The notes: generated by a model not told the origin, from the letters alone. Shown: positions 37,058 to 47,420, numbered from the stretch's first letter. The stretch is 64,000 nucleotides of DNA from Chitinophaga oryziterrae (GCF_009758125.1 NZ_WRXO01000006.1:248001-312000); one strand, 5' to 3'. A program made the numbers and translations.

Positions 37058-37648
37058 TTGGAACAGGACAACTTACACGATGAGCGGGAGTTGCTCAGAA
37101 GAGTCTCGGCAGGTGATGAAACGGCGTTTACTGTTTTGTTCAATACTTATTACCCTTTATTATCTACACACGTCTTCCGCATTACACGCTCTTTACCCGA
37201 AACAGAAGAAATTATCCAGGACGTCTTTTTTAAGATCTGGATGAGCCGGGAAACCTTACTTATTGTAGAACAATTCAAACCTTACCTATGGGTGATGGCA
37301 AAAAACCGCGCCCTGAATGCCCTGAAAAAGATGGCCAGGGAGCGTGATAACCAGGCCACCTGGCTACGTAGCGAGTTCCGGTCCGAAGCAGATACCCCCG
37401 ATCCCCAGCTTATTTACCACTCCCTTATAGACGAAGCCATCGGCAAATTACCACCACAGCAGCGGAAGGTATTCCTGTTGAGTCGCCGTGAACGCCTGAA
37501 ACAGGCCGAAATAGCCACTCAGATGGGTATTACCGTATCAACTGTCAAGAAATACATTCAGCTGGCTACTGAGTTTATAAGTGAGTATATAAAAGAAAGA
37601 TACCACATCTATCTACCCCCGGTTTTACTGGCAGCAGTTTTTTTTTAA
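37058..37648 (+). CDS. ECF-type RNA polymerase sigma factor (locus 1)
   Basis: This 196-residue sigma-70 family protein has region 2 at about 25-90 (EIIQDVFFKIWMSRETL) and region 4 at about 135-185 (LPPQQRKVFLLSRRERLKQA with a helix-turn-helix AEIATQMGITVSTVKKYIQ). It should direct transcription of the SusC/SusD genes behind it once released by the FecR-type protein. The only usable start is TTG at 37058: an in-frame TAA lies 12 bases upstream, and the first ATG would remove region 2. The next gene is the anti-sigma partner. Confidence 0.9.
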   Translation: MEQDNLHDERELLRRVSAGDETAFTVLFNTYYPLLSTHVFRITRSLPETEEIIQDVFFKIWMSRETLLIVEQFKPYLWVMAKNRALNALKKMARERDNQATWLRSEFRSEADTPDPQLIYHSLIDEAIGKLPPQQRKVFLLSRRERLKQAEIATQMGITVSTVKKYIQLATEFISEYIKERYHIYLPPVLLAAVFF

Positions 37649-37699
37649 AGGCATATCTACTTTTTGATATTTCATATTGTCCTGTATATAGTAATCGCT

Positions 37700-38830
37700 A
37701 TGGAACGAATAAATTACCTTTTTCACCGGTATTATGAACAAACGGCTACAGATGAAGAAGTCCGCGAGCTGATGGAGCTGCTGAAAGACCCGTCTCAGGA
37801 CGCCCGTCTGTCTGCCATGCTGGAACAGCAGTGGGAAGGGCTTGTCGCTGCCGATCCGCGCTTTACGGCTGCCGAAGGGTTGCCGGTGCTGAACAGGGTA
37901 CTGGGCAGGGAAGATAAAGTCCGTTTCCTGCCACGTTTACGCTGGGTGGCAGCAGCGGCAGTTATATTCCTTGGCGGAGTGACCGCTTTCTTATGGCAAC
38001 AGCCTGCAAAAAAGTCCCAACAGGCACAGGTAATCATGCCGGGTTCCAACAAAGCAGTGCTTACATTGGCAGACGGTTCTTCCGTAACGCTGGACAGCAC
38101 AGGGAAGCAGGTGATCAGACAGGGGAATACCACCATTATGCAATCCGGTGGCCAGTTGGAGTATACTACCAACGGCAATAGCAATACGATCAGTTATAAT
38201 ACTCTGCGCACACCACGTGGCGGCCAGTTCCACCTCACACTGCCAGACGGCTCCGCCGTATGGCTGAATGCAGCGTCTTCTGTCACTTATCCGACCGCCT
38301 TTACAGGGGCCGACCGTACCGTGAAAGTAACAGGGGAGGCCTATTTTGAAATAGCAAAAATGGCTAATAAGCCTTTCCGGGTAAAGATCAGTGAAACAAC
38401 TGTAATAAATGTTCTGGGAACGAATTTCAATATCAATGCCTATACCGATGAACCTTTTACCAACACCACACTGCTCGAAGGCAGCATAGGAGTAATGACA
38501 GGAAATAATCAGCAGGTGGTCCTGCGGCCGGGCCAGCAGGCAAGAACTACCGGTACCGATGTGAAAGTACTGGACAATACGGATATAGACCAGGTAATAG
38601 CCTGGAAGAACGGTGCATTTAATTTTGATGGTACCGATCTCTCGTCCGTATTGCGCCAGCTTTCACGTTGGTACGATGTAGATGTGGTATTTGAAGGGAA
38701 GATACCTCAACGCCGCTTTGGAGGCGCTATTCAACGCAATCTGCAGTTACAGCAGGTACTGCGCATACTCGAAAAAATGGATATAAAATTCAGAATGGAT
38801 GGACGGAAGCTGATAGTGGTACAGCAGTAA
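37700..38830 (+). CDS. FecR family anti-sigma factor (locus 1)
   Basis: The 376-residue inner-membrane protein has a short cytoplasmic N-terminus (MERINYLFHRYYEQTATDEE), one membrane segment (about 84-105, AAAAVIFLGGVTAFLW), a periplasmic FecR domain (NTLRTPRGGQFHLTLPDGSA) and a C-terminal DUF4974 domain. In this system the STN domain of the cognate SusC touches FecR, which then frees the ECF sigma factor. The ATG at 37700 is preferred to a TTG 36 bases upstream. Confidence 0.9.
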   Translation: MERINYLFHRYYEQTATDEEVRELMELLKDPSQDARLSAMLEQQWEGLVAADPRFTAAEGLPVLNRVLGREDKVRFLPRLRWVAAAAVIFLGGVTAFLWQQPAKKSQQAQVIMPGSNKAVLTLADGSSVTLDSTGKQVIRQGNTTIMQSGGQLEYTTNGNSNTISYNTLRTPRGGQFHLTLPDGSAVWLNAASSVTYPTAFTGADRTVKVTGEAYFEIAKMANKPFRVKISETTVINVLGTNFNINAYTDEPFTNTTLLEGSIGVMTGNNQQVVLRPGQQARTTGTDVKVLDNTDIDQVIAWKNGAFNFDGTDLSSVLRQLSRWYDVDVVFEGKIPQRRFGGAIQRNLQLQQVLRILEKMDIKFRMDGRKLIVVQQ

Positions 38831-38856
38831 AACAGGAGCAAAGATCGTAAAAAGAA

Positions 38857-38883
38857 GCCGTTCTACGGACGAGGTAGAACGGC
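38857..38883 (+). other. Perfect hairpin between FecR and SusC genes
   Basis: A 10-bp perfect stem GCCGTTCTAC / GTAGAACGGC with a seven-base loop lies 27 bases after the FecR stop. No T-run follows, so it is not a standard terminator. It may attenuate read-through or stabilise the RNA ends between regulator and transporter genes. Confidence 0.55.
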
Positions 38884-38958
38884 GATGGTTATGATCTCAT
38901 TATAAAAAAGGTCTGCTCAGACTTTATCTATTTATCAACCAATAACCTTTACAAAAGT

Positions 38959-41900
38959 ATGCATTTTGAAGCTTTTTGTAACCGGGATGCTATTGTTATG
39001 TTTTTTAAGCGAAGCAAACGCTTATTGAACAACTACCGGTTAAGTATCCAAACACTACGTGTTATGCGATTATCAACCATCATCATCCTTGCCTGCTGTA
39101 TACAGGTAAGCGCTAAAACCTATTCGCAAAGTATCACCTATTCCTGCAGGAATGAGTCCCTGGAGAATGTTTTTAAAGTGATAAAGCAGCAGACCGGCTA
39201 CCTGGTATTCTATGATCAGAACGAGCTGGACGTAAGTAAGAAAGTAACGCTCGACATTAAGGACCAGCCGCTCGAAACGCTTATCCGGCAGGCGCTCAAA
39301 GATCAGCCACTCAGTTATTCTTTCGAAGACAAAACGATTATCATCACTAAAAGGTCGATGGTAAATCAGATGCTGGCCGATATCAAGGTGCCACAGATGA
39401 TCTACGGATTTGTGGTGGATGAAAGAGGGAATCCTATAGAACAGGCTTCTGTGATGTTGCTGCCTTCGAGAAAGCTGATGGTTACCGGTCCAACCGGGCG
39501 TTTTAACTTTCCGGATATAAAACCGGGCGACTATACATTAAGGATCTCGCATTTAAGTTATGAGAAACAGGACCAGCATATTACTGTTCCTGATGGTCCG
39601 GCATCAGGGTCGTTCACTGTTAAGATTATCATGCATATCTCTCTGACGAAACTAAGTGGGATCACTGTAAGTACGGGTTATCAGCAGATAGACCAGGCAA
39701 CAGCTACCGGTTCTTATAATGTAATCACCGCCAGGGATATTGAAGCCAGTCCGGCCCTTAACCTGATGGAAAGGCTGGAAGGTACTATTCCCGGTGTACG
39801 CTTCGATCTCCGTAATAATACCATTGCCATCAGGGGTACGAATTCATATGGCGGGAACACCCCACCACTGGTTGTCATTGATGGTTTCCCGGCTATGGAT
39901 CAGAGCCTTGTTAAAAATCCGGGGGGTACCATTGCAGCTACTACATTCGCTACCAACAATGCAATTATAGCTTCTTTTAACCCTGCTGATATCCAGAGCA
40001 TCACTTTCCTGAAAGATGCGGCGGCTGCTGCCATATGGGGTGCGCAGGCTGCCAACGGCGTAATTGTGATAGAAACAAAAAGAGGCCGTAAGGGGATGTC
40101 TACATTCAATGCCACTGCCAATGTTAGTACATCAGCACCGGCAGATATGTCCAATCTCAATGTGATGAACAGCAAACAGTACATCGACTTTGAAAAGGAA
40201 CTCTTTGACCTGAACTATTTTGCTGATCCGGCCTCATACTGGCGCTATCCGGCACAGGACGAAGCGCTGGAAGATATGTTCCAGGTACAACGGGGTGCTA
40301 TTACTGCAGAAGAAAGAGATAAGAGACTGGAAGCACTGGGTAAAAAAAGTAACCTGGACCAGATAAAGAAATACCTGTTACAGAGCGCTGTTTCCCGGCA
40401 ATACAACCTTTCTATGTCCGGTGGTGGTGATAACAACACCTACTACGTTTCAGGTAATTACTCCAAAGACCGTCCCGTTTTCAAAGGTAACAGCGCGGAA
40501 AAGTATTCTGTAACGGCCAATCTGACCAACGACCTGCTACAGAAAAGAATAACAATGACGACAGGTATTAACCAGACATACTCCAACAGTACGGTGAACA
40601 ACGCGGCACTTGAAGCGATGAGCCCGGGTGCTAACGGCTTACGTCCTTACGAAATGCTGGTAGATGAACAGGGGAAATCCATTAACCGCTATATCGCTTT
40701 TACGCCACGTGTAACGGACAGCCTTACACGTCTGGGGTATCTTCCATGGACATTAAATTCTATTGATGAACTGGACCGCAACAATACCATTTACAAGAGT
40801 AGTTCATCAAGACTTACTTCTCAGCTCAGCGCTAAAATCACTGACTGGATCCGTTTTGATGTTTCGGGTATGTACCAGCGTGCATCAACGGACATGAAGA
40901 ACCTGGCAGAATTGAATAGTTACGCTACGGTAGACCTGGTGAACACCGGTACCACTATCGTAAATGGTAAACCTGTATATGGTGTACCACTGGGGGGCGT
41001 ATACAAACTTAGTAACTCTACATCTGAAGACTATACATTGAGGATACAACTGAATGCAGATAAGTCCTGGAGAAAAATCCATCACCTCATCGTGATTGCG
41101 GGTAATGAATTCCGGCAGACAAAATCGGGTGGATTCAACCAGACAAGATATGGGTTTAATACAGATCTGGGTACTTCTGTTACTGTAAATCCTACAGTAC
41201 CCTATACTACTATATACCGTTATGGGAAAACCCTGCCCTCTGTAGATGGTACTATTTATGCAAACAGGAAAAGATATCTGTCTTATTATAGTACTGCCAA
41301 TTATTCACTGTTAGACAAATATCATCTGTCTGGTAGTGTTCGTTTTGACGATTATAGTATGATAGGTGTAGAACGCAGAAAACGTGCAGTACCCTTATGG
41401 TCCGGTGGCGTGAAATGGGATATGACAAAGGAAAAATTCATGCATGATATCAAATGGCTGGATAATCTTTCCATACGTGTTACAGAAGGTATCGGAGGCT
41501 CTGTAAGTGCAGACGGATCTGCATTTACCACTATTAATCTGTATGGTACAGATGCACTCACTCAACAGGTATATGGTACCGTTGGTCTGCCCGGTAACAC
41601 CATGCTGGGATGGGCAACTACCAGAACAACCAACGCTGGCTTTGATGCAGACCTGCTGAACAGCAGGCTCTCTGTTTCATTTGATATCTATAAAAAACAT
41701 ACCTATGGTATTGTTACTGCACAACCCGTGAATTCTACTTACGGATGGAGTTCTCTTTCTTTCAATACGTCAGATATGACCAACCATGGTGTGGAACTGA
41801 ATTTAAATGGTACTATGATCCGGCAGACATACTGGACATGGAGCGCCAATTTTAATATTTCCTATAACACCAATAAAGTAACGGACGTTCGTTTCCCTGA

Positions 41901-42612
41901 TAAGGTGCAGGACCCGTCCAGTTTATCCCAGATCATTTCTGGCTATCCGGTGGATAATGTGTTCGCATACAGATGGGCAGGACTGGATAATAAGGGCCAG
42001 TCGCAGGTATATACTGCTGCCGGAAAGATCATTACATCTGACATGTATTCTTCCGACAACCTGAAACCGGAAGACAAAAGATATATGGGGCGTAGAACGC
42101 CACCTGTTTTCGGTGGATTATCGCAAACAATCCGTTATAAGAATATCAGCCTGTCGGCACGCATGTCTTACTACCTCCGATATAAAGTACAGAAGCTGGG
42201 TATCAATAGCACATTGTATCCTACCGGTGGTTCCTACCAGGGATTCCTGTCTACAAGCAAAGAGCTGGCACAACGCTGGCGAAAACCAGGTGATGAAGCC
42301 TTTACGAACGTACCAGGTATAGTAGGAAGTAGCTTTAATAGCATTACCCGGTATTCACTGGCTGATTTTAATGTGATAGATGGAGATCATGCACGCCTGC
42401 AACAGGTAACACTGAGTTATACGCTGCCTGGATCCGTAATAAAAAGGCTCACATTCCTGAGGTCATTGACAATGGGCGCTACAGCCAGCAATCTGGGGAT
42501 CATCTGGAGAAAGAACAAAGAAGGAATAGACCCGGATTACATATTTGCTGGTCAGTATAATTCACTGCCACCTTCAAAGAATTACACTTTTAACATTAAT
42601 GCTTCATTTTAA
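38959..42612 (+). CDS. SusC/RagA TonB-linked outer-membrane transporter with STN domain (locus 1)
   Basis: This 1217-residue TonB-dependent transporter has a signal segment after a long start (IIILACCIQVSAKTYSQ). Then come an STN signalling domain (about 55-130, SLENVFKVIKQQTGYLVFYD), a carboxypeptidase-regulatory-like domain (about 145-220), a plug (about 240-370, with AAAAIWGAQAANGVIVIETK) and a long barrel ending NFNINASF. The ATG at 38959 gives the MHFEAFC-type N-terminus common in Chitinophaga; ATG at 38998 is an alternative. The STN domain fits control through the adjacent FecR/sigma pair. The SusD partner follows after 11 bases. Confidence 0.9.
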   Translation: MHFEAFCNRDAIVMFFKRSKRLLNNYRLSIQTLRVMRLSTIIILACCIQVSAKTYSQSITYSCRNESLENVFKVIKQQTGYLVFYDQNELDVSKKVTLDIKDQPLETLIRQALKDQPLSYSFEDKTIIITKRSMVNQMLADIKVPQMIYGFVVDERGNPIEQASVMLLPSRKLMVTGPTGRFNFPDIKPGDYTLRISHLSYEKQDQHITVPDGPASGSFTVKIIMHISLTKLSGITVSTGYQQIDQATATGSYNVITARDIEASPALNLMERLEGTIPGVRFDLRNNTIAIRGTNSYGGNTPPLVVIDGFPAMDQSLVKNPGGTIAATTFATNNAIIASFNPADIQSITFLKDAAAAAIWGAQAANGVIVIETKRGRKGMSTFNATANVSTSAPADMSNLNVMNSKQYIDFEKELFDLNYFADPASYWRYPAQDEALEDMFQVQRGAITAEERDKRLEALGKKSNLDQIKKYLLQSAVSRQYNLSMSGGGDNNTYYVSGNYSKDRPVFKGNSAEKYSVTANLTNDLLQKRITMTTGINQTYSNSTVNNAALEAMSPGANGLRPYEMLVDEQGKSINRYIAFTPRVTDSLTRLGYLPWTLNSIDELDRNNTIYKSSSSRLTSQLSAKITDWIRFDVSGMYQRASTDMKNLAELNSYATVDLVNTGTTIVNGKPVYGVPLGGVYKLSNSTSEDYTLRIQLNADKSWRKIHHLIVIAGNEFRQTKSGGFNQTRYGFNTDLGTSVTVNPTVPYTTIYRYGKTLPSVDGTIYANRKRYLSYYSTANYSLLDKYHLSGSVRFDDYSMIGVERRKRAVPLWSGGVKWDMTKEKFMHDIKWLDNLSIRVTEGIGGSVSADGSAFTTINLYGTDALTQQVYGTVGLPGNTMLGWATTRTTNAGFDADLLNSRLSVSFDIYKKHTYGIVTAQPVNSTYGWSSLSFNTSDMTNHGVELNLNGTMIRQTYWTWSANFNISYNTNKVTDVRFPDKVQDPSSLSQIISGYPVDNVFAYRWAGLDNKGQSQVYTAAGKIITSDMYSSDNLKPEDKRYMGRRTPPVFGGLSQTIRYKNISLSARMSYYLRYKVQKLGINSTLYPTGGSYQGFLSTSKELAQRWRKPGDEAFTNVPGIVGSSFNSITRYSLADFNVIDGDHARLQQVTLSYTLPGSVIKRLTFLRSLTMGATASNLGIIWRKNKEGIDPDYIFAGQYNSLPPSKNYTFNINASF

Positions 42613-42623
42613 CATTTCAGATA

Positions 42624-43985
42624 ATGACCAGGATCATATATACTTACATAGCCTGCCTGCTGTTGCTGGGAAGTACAGGATGCCGCAAATATGTGGAGAT
42701 TGAACAGCAGGGAAAACGTACCCTGCATTATACAACGGATTACCAGTACCTGCTGAACAATACATCTGATATCGAACCATCATACTATTATCCCGTAGTG
42801 GCCAGTGATGATTATGGCCCCGCTGATGACGGTTTTCTGAACAGATTAGGCAGTGCAGAGGCGAATACCTTTATATGGGCAGCCGATTTTTTCGGAGATA
42901 ATGCAGACCCTGACTGGGATAGAATGTATAAACAGATGTATGTGTTTAACCAGGTAACTACCGGCGTAATGAATAGTGATGGTGGCAGTGATGCTGATAA
43001 GCGGACTATCCTGGCGGAAGGACAGGTACACCGTGCATTTACCTACTTCTCCCTCGTAAATATTTATGCAAAACAATATGATGCGGCTACCGCTGCTACT
43101 GATGCGGGCGTTCCTTTAATATTGAACCCCGACTTCACTTCAAGTCTTGTACGTGTTTCTGTAAAAACTATCTATGACCAGATAAACAGCGACCTTACAC
43201 AGGCCATTCCTAACTTACCTGATATATCAGCGCTGGCTTACAACCCGTCTAAGACGGCTGCGTATGCCATCCTGGCGAGGGCTTCCCTGCAAAAAGGTGA
43301 GTATGCGGATGCGGAAAAGTATGCAGACAGTGCACTGACACGACAGAGTGCCCTGGTGAATCTGAATGACTATATTGCCAGTCCGGTATCTTATCCAACA
43401 AAATATAAAGATCCCGAAATGATCTTTACCAAAAGTCTGTCTGTGAGTTCTGTTACATTACCGCTGAGCGCATCATTATTAAGTCTGTTCGATGCACATG
43501 ATCTGCGTTATGAATTATTTACAACAGATGGTAGCACTTTTACCTTTAACTCTTTTGCTGGCCGTGGTTATTACAGACCTCGTCTTAATTCGGACAACCC
43601 CCTTACAGGCCCTACAACAGCAGAGATGATGCTGATCAAAGCAGAAGCTGAAGCAAGGGTGGGATCTTACACAGCGGCTGTTGACATCCTGAACACGATC
43701 CGTCAGAAACGTTTCCGCCCGGCAGACTATATAGCGCTCTCCGCAGCAAATGCTGCTGAAGCATTACAGCTGGTGATCAATGAAAGGAGAAGGGAACTGT
43801 TATGCAGGGGCCTACGCTGGTTTGATCAGAAACGCCTGAACAAAGAAGCTGCATTTGCGGCTACGGTAACAAGAGTATACAAAGGAGGAACTTATACACT
43901 GGAGCCTAACAGCAACCGGTATGTATTCCCTATACCGGCTAAAAATATATTGTTAAACCCGGAAATAACACAAAACCCAAGATAG
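42624..43985 (+). CDS. RagB/SusD family nutrient-binding lipoprotein (locus 1)
   Basis: The 453-residue lipoprotein (lipobox LGSTGC, Cys20) has the SusD fold: N-terminal TPR-like part with VHRAFTYFSLVNIYAKQY near residue 135 and a C-terminal RRRELLCRGLRWFDQKRLNK. It caps the SusC barrel and captures the ligand. It is at the short end of the family (often about 500-600). The gene between it and the next start contains nothing else. The substrate is likely a peptide or protein fragment, given the metalloprotease that follows. Confidence 0.9.
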   Translation: MTRIIYTYIACLLLLGSTGCRKYVEIEQQGKRTLHYTTDYQYLLNNTSDIEPSYYYPVVASDDYGPADDGFLNRLGSAEANTFIWAADFFGDNADPDWDRMYKQMYVFNQVTTGVMNSDGGSDADKRTILAEGQVHRAFTYFSLVNIYAKQYDAATAATDAGVPLILNPDFTSSLVRVSVKTIYDQINSDLTQAIPNLPDISALAYNPSKTAAYAILARASLQKGEYADAEKYADSALTRQSALVNLNDYIASPVSYPTKYKDPEMIFTKSLSVSSVTLPLSASLLSLFDAHDLRYELFTTDGSTFTFNSFAGRGYYRPRLNSDNPLTGPTTAEMMLIKAEAEARVGSYTAAVDILNTIRQKRFRPADYIALSAANAAEALQLVINERRRELLCRGLRWFDQKRLNKEAAFAATVTRVYKGGTYTLEPNSNRYVFPIPAKNILLNPEITQNPR

Positions 43986-44019
43986 CGTAAACAACAACAT
44001 TAAAATTCAATCACTTTTT

Positions 44020-46551
44020 ATGTCTAAACGGAAAATACAATTTTTCGCTTGTATGGTATTGTTTGCCCTGTTGGGTATGAGTACACTTGCCAGCGCACAA
44101 TGGCGAAAAAAGAAAAAGGTGGTGGCTGCAGCCGCACCGGCATCAGATTCTACCAGGAAAAAAGAACCACCTAAAATAAAGCCTTACAAAGATGTCATTA
44201 CAAAGGATATGACTACCAGCAGGGGATTCTTTACGGTACATACGTCTAAAGATGACAAGTACTATTTCGAATTGCCGGACAGTCTCTTTAACCGCGATAT
44301 CATGATTGTGAGCAGAGTATCTAAAGCCTCTACGGAAATGCGTAACGGGGCCAGTGGTTATGCTGGTGATCAGATCGGAGAAACGGTATACCGCTTTGAA
44401 AAAGGACCGCAGAACAAGATCTTCATGAGACGTATTTCCTTTGCAGAATACGCAAAAGACAGCAGCATCTCTATTTATGCGGGTTTGCAGAAAAACAATA
44501 TCATGGCTATTGTAGAGGCGTTCCCTGTATTAGCGTACAGTGCGGATTCTGCCGGTGTAGTGGTAGATGCCACGGATTTCCTGAACCGTGATAATGATAA
44601 CATTTATTTCCAGCGGGCGGCGTTTAAAGCAAGGGCCGGCATGGGATCGCAGGTGAATGAACGGAGTTATATAAAGACCATTCATACTTTCCCTACCAAC
44701 GTAGAGATTACTGCGGTGAAGACATACACCGCCGGACTTAATCCTACAGCGGCCTGTTATACTGTGGAGCTGAATGCGTCCCTGGTACTGTTGCCTGTTA
44801 AACCTATGCAGCCAAGGTACATGGATGATCGTGTAGGGTACTTTGGTGTAGCGCACAGAGACTATGAAACGAATCCGCAGAATGTACAGTACGAAGTGAT
44901 TGCCCGTCGCTGGAGACTGGAACCCAGGCCGGAAGATGTTGAGAAATATAAAAGAGGTGAACTGGTAGAGCCCATCAAACCAATTGTATTTTATATAGAT
45001 CCTGTAACTCCAAAGCAATGGGTGCCTTACCTGATAAAAGGAGTGAACGACTGGCAGAAAGCATTTGAACAGGCAGGTTTCAAGAATGCGATTTATGCCA
45101 GAGAAGCGCCTACGAAAGAAGAAGACAGCACCTGGAGCATAGACGATGCAAGACATGCGGCTATTGTATACCGTCCTTCTGAAATAGCAAATGCAATGGG
45201 GCCCAACGTAGCTGACCCAAGAAGCGGAGAGATCCTGGAAAGTCATATTTTCTGGTACCATAACGTGATGCAGTTACTGCAGAAATGGTATTTGATCCAG
45301 TGTGCGGCGGTTGATCCACGTGCAAGGAAACCGGTGTTCGACACCACCCTGATGGGAGACCTGGTGCGTTTTGTATCTTCTCATGAAGTAGGTCATACAT
45401 TAGGTCTGCTGCATAACTTTGGTTCCAGTTCCACCGTACCGGTAGAGAACCTGCGTAATAAGGCATGGGTAGAAGTACATGGTCACACACCATCCATCAT
45501 GGACTATGCACGTTTTAACTATGTAGCGCAGCCGGAAGATAACATCAGTGCTGCCGGATTATATCCACGTATCGGTGACTATGATAAATGGGCCATTGAA
45601 TGGGGTTACAGATGGCATCCTGAATATAAGACCGCAGAAGAAGAGAAACTGGCGCTTACTAAAGTAGTAACAGATAGTCTGGCTAAGAATCACCGTCTGT
45701 GGTTTGGTAGCGAAATGGAACAATATGACGCAAGAAGTCAGAGTGAAGATCTTGGTGACGATGCAATGAAAGCCGGCATGTATGGGATTAAAAACCTGCA
45801 GCGAATTATGCCGCATATAGCGGAATGGACTGTCGTACCCGGAGAGTCGTCATTAGAAATGCAACATACCTATGAGGTCCTTTTCTCTCAGTATGCACGT
45901 TATTTAGGTCATGTGATGAAGAACATCGGGGGCATCTATCATAATGTAAAGTTATCTACTGAAGCAGGTCCGGTTTATGAGGTAGAAGATTATGCCCGTC
46001 AGAAAGAAGCTGTAGCGTTTATCTGTAAAGAAGTACTGGCAACGCCTATGTGGCTGAATGAAAGGAGTATCGTAGAGAGGCTGCCGATGAATTTTACCAT
46101 TGAGCTTTCCTCTTTACAGATTGAACTTATCAATGGCCTCATCAACAGGGACCGTCTTAGCAGGATAGTAAACCAGGAGGTAAATGCGAAGGACAAAGTG
46201 TATACTATACAGGAATACATGACCGACCTGAACAAAGGTGTCTTCACAGAAATTTATGCAGGTAAGAACATTGATATCTACAGGCGTGATCTGCAGAAGA
46301 TCTATGTAAGCCGTTTGCTGGAAGAAGCTACTATTGCTCCGGATGCCTATACTATGCTGGGAAACTACAGCTTTCATATGTATATCTCAGATTTACCTGA
46401 GATCATAAAAGATAATCTTCACCAGTTGCAGGCGCTTTGTAAGAAAGGAATGCAGAACCCGGCGCTTAACAAACAAACGAAACTGCATCTGAAAGAATTG
46501 GATGACAAGATCACAAAGAAGTTAAAAGCACCAAATGACAAAGATGCATAA
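44020..46551 (+). CDS. Zinc-dependent metalloprotease (DUF5117/DUF4953 type)
   Basis: This 843-residue exported protein has a signal peptide (FALLGMSTLASAQ). A DUF5117-like region covers about 60-300. The zinc site HEVGHTLGLLHNF (HEVGH at 455-459, with the third His six residues on) marks a metzincin-like protease, and SIMDY about 40 residues later is the Met-turn. Such genes often follow SusC/SusD pairs in Bacteroidota and are thought to degrade imported or surface-bound protein. It is 34 bases behind the SusD gene, so part of the same operon. Confidence 0.88.
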   Translation: MSKRKIQFFACMVLFALLGMSTLASAQWRKKKKVVAAAAPASDSTRKKEPPKIKPYKDVITKDMTTSRGFFTVHTSKDDKYYFELPDSLFNRDIMIVSRVSKASTEMRNGASGYAGDQIGETVYRFEKGPQNKIFMRRISFAEYAKDSSISIYAGLQKNNIMAIVEAFPVLAYSADSAGVVVDATDFLNRDNDNIYFQRAAFKARAGMGSQVNERSYIKTIHTFPTNVEITAVKTYTAGLNPTAACYTVELNASLVLLPVKPMQPRYMDDRVGYFGVAHRDYETNPQNVQYEVIARRWRLEPRPEDVEKYKRGELVEPIKPIVFYIDPVTPKQWVPYLIKGVNDWQKAFEQAGFKNAIYAREAPTKEEDSTWSIDDARHAAIVYRPSEIANAMGPNVADPRSGEILESHIFWYHNVMQLLQKWYLIQCAAVDPRARKPVFDTTLMGDLVRFVSSHEVGHTLGLLHNFGSSSTVPVENLRNKAWVEVHGHTPSIMDYARFNYVAQPEDNISAAGLYPRIGDYDKWAIEWGYRWHPEYKTAEEEKLALTKVVTDSLAKNHRLWFGSEMEQYDARSQSEDLGDDAMKAGMYGIKNLQRIMPHIAEWTVVPGESSLEMQHTYEVLFSQYARYLGHVMKNIGGIYHNVKLSTEAGPVYEVEDYARQKEAVAFICKEVLATPMWLNERSIVERLPMNFTIELSSLQIELINGLINRDRLSRIVNQEVNAKDKVYTIQEYMTDLNKGVFTEIYAGKNIDIYRRDLQKIYVSRLLEEATIAPDAYTMLGNYSFHMYISDLPEIIKDNLHQLQALCKKGMQNPALNKQTKLHLKELDDKITKKLKAPNDKDA

Positions 46552-46628
46552 ATCCCGGTCTATTTCTATAGCGGGTCATCGCATATAAGCACATAAACAT
46601 CCGGGCCCTGTTCAGGGACCGGTTAGAT

Positions 46629-47420
46629 TTAGATTTTATCCCCTGCTATGTCCGTGGCAGGGGATTTTGTTTTCACGAACCACTGTCTGAAGCCGTGAAA
46701 TATCAGCACTAATGGTCTGTTACTGCTAAACCCGGTAGTAAGGCCGTATTTTACTTTCTCTGTTTCAGGCTGGTAGGTGTGAAAAAGCCTGTCCCAGATC
46801 ATAAATACACCACCAAAATTCTTATCGAGATAAAGGGGATTAGAGCCATGATGTACCCTATGTGCAGAAGGGGTATCCATAATGCCCTCTACAGGCCCTA
46901 ATTTGTCAATTACTTCTGTATGAAGGAAGAACTGGTAAAGCAGGTTTAAACCGTAAGAAGCCGCTATAAAACCAGTTGGCAGCCCTATCAGTGCTGCCGG
47001 TACAAAGAATACCGGGCTTACCAGCGCGCTGAACCAGTTCAGCCGGTAAGCTGTTGTTAAATTCATCAGAGGGGAAGAGTGATGAATGAGATGAAAGGCC
47101 CATAATGGCTGCCATATATGTGATATCCTGTGAAACCAGTAATAAAGGAAGTCGGCCACTATAAAGGTGATCCCAAAAAACCACCAGGTATGCGGTAAAT
47201 GAACAGGTGCAATGCGGGTGGCTAACCCTATAATAGCCAGCTGATAACCGGCAAACAGTACTTTGGATACCTGGAACCCTGCCAGTATGAGGAGGTTGGT
47301 CGCTGTTTCCTTCACCTGATAAACTTTTTTATCATTCCGCCAGCTCCAGCATATTTCCGCCAGTATTAACACGGAAAGAAAAGCCAGTATTATTAACCTG
47401 TGATGTCCCGGAATATGCAT
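46629..47420 (-). CDS. Sterol desaturase/fatty acid hydroxylase family membrane protein
   Basis: The 263-residue integral membrane enzyme has the family's histidine clusters (FHRISH, HLIHHSS and HRVHHG) that bind a di-iron centre, and four or more hydrophobic segments. It hydroxylates or desaturates a lipid. ATG at 47420 is chosen (MHIPGHHRLIILAF); the open frame extends 87 codons further upstream but would overlap the divergent START gene and shows no further domain. It is convergent with the metalloprotease gene and divergent from the START gene. Confidence 0.85.
   Translation of the reverse strand: MHIPGHHRLIILAFLSVLILAEICWSWRNDKKVYQVKETATNLLILAGFQVSKVLFAGYQLAIIGLATRIAPVHLPHTWWFFGITFIVADFLYYWFHRISHIWQPLWAFHLIHHSSPLMNLTTAYRLNWFSALVSPVFFVPAALIGLPTGFIAASYGLNLLYQFFLHTEVIDKLGPVEGIMDTPSAHRVHHGSNPLYLDKNFGGVFMIWDRLFHTYQPETEKVKYGLTTGFSSNRPLVLIFHGFRQWFVKTKSPATDIAGDKI
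46638..46673 (+). terminator. Terminator of the metalloprotease operon, lying inside the convergent desaturase gene
   Basis: A perfect 9-bp stem ATCCCCTGC / GCAGGGGAT (46638-46646 with 46657-46665) is followed by TTTGTTTT on the plus strand, so it should end transcription of the plus-strand operon. It overlaps the last codons of the desaturase gene on the other strand. Confidence 0.65.

Noticed and set aside
38857..38883. Hairpin between FecR and SusC as a terminator
   Set aside because: The stem is perfect but no T-run follows, and SusC is expected to be expressed with or after the regulators.
46601..46620. CCCTGTTCAGGG as a regulatory palindrome
   Set aside because: The stem is only five bases with a two-base loop, and short palindromes of this size are common by chance.
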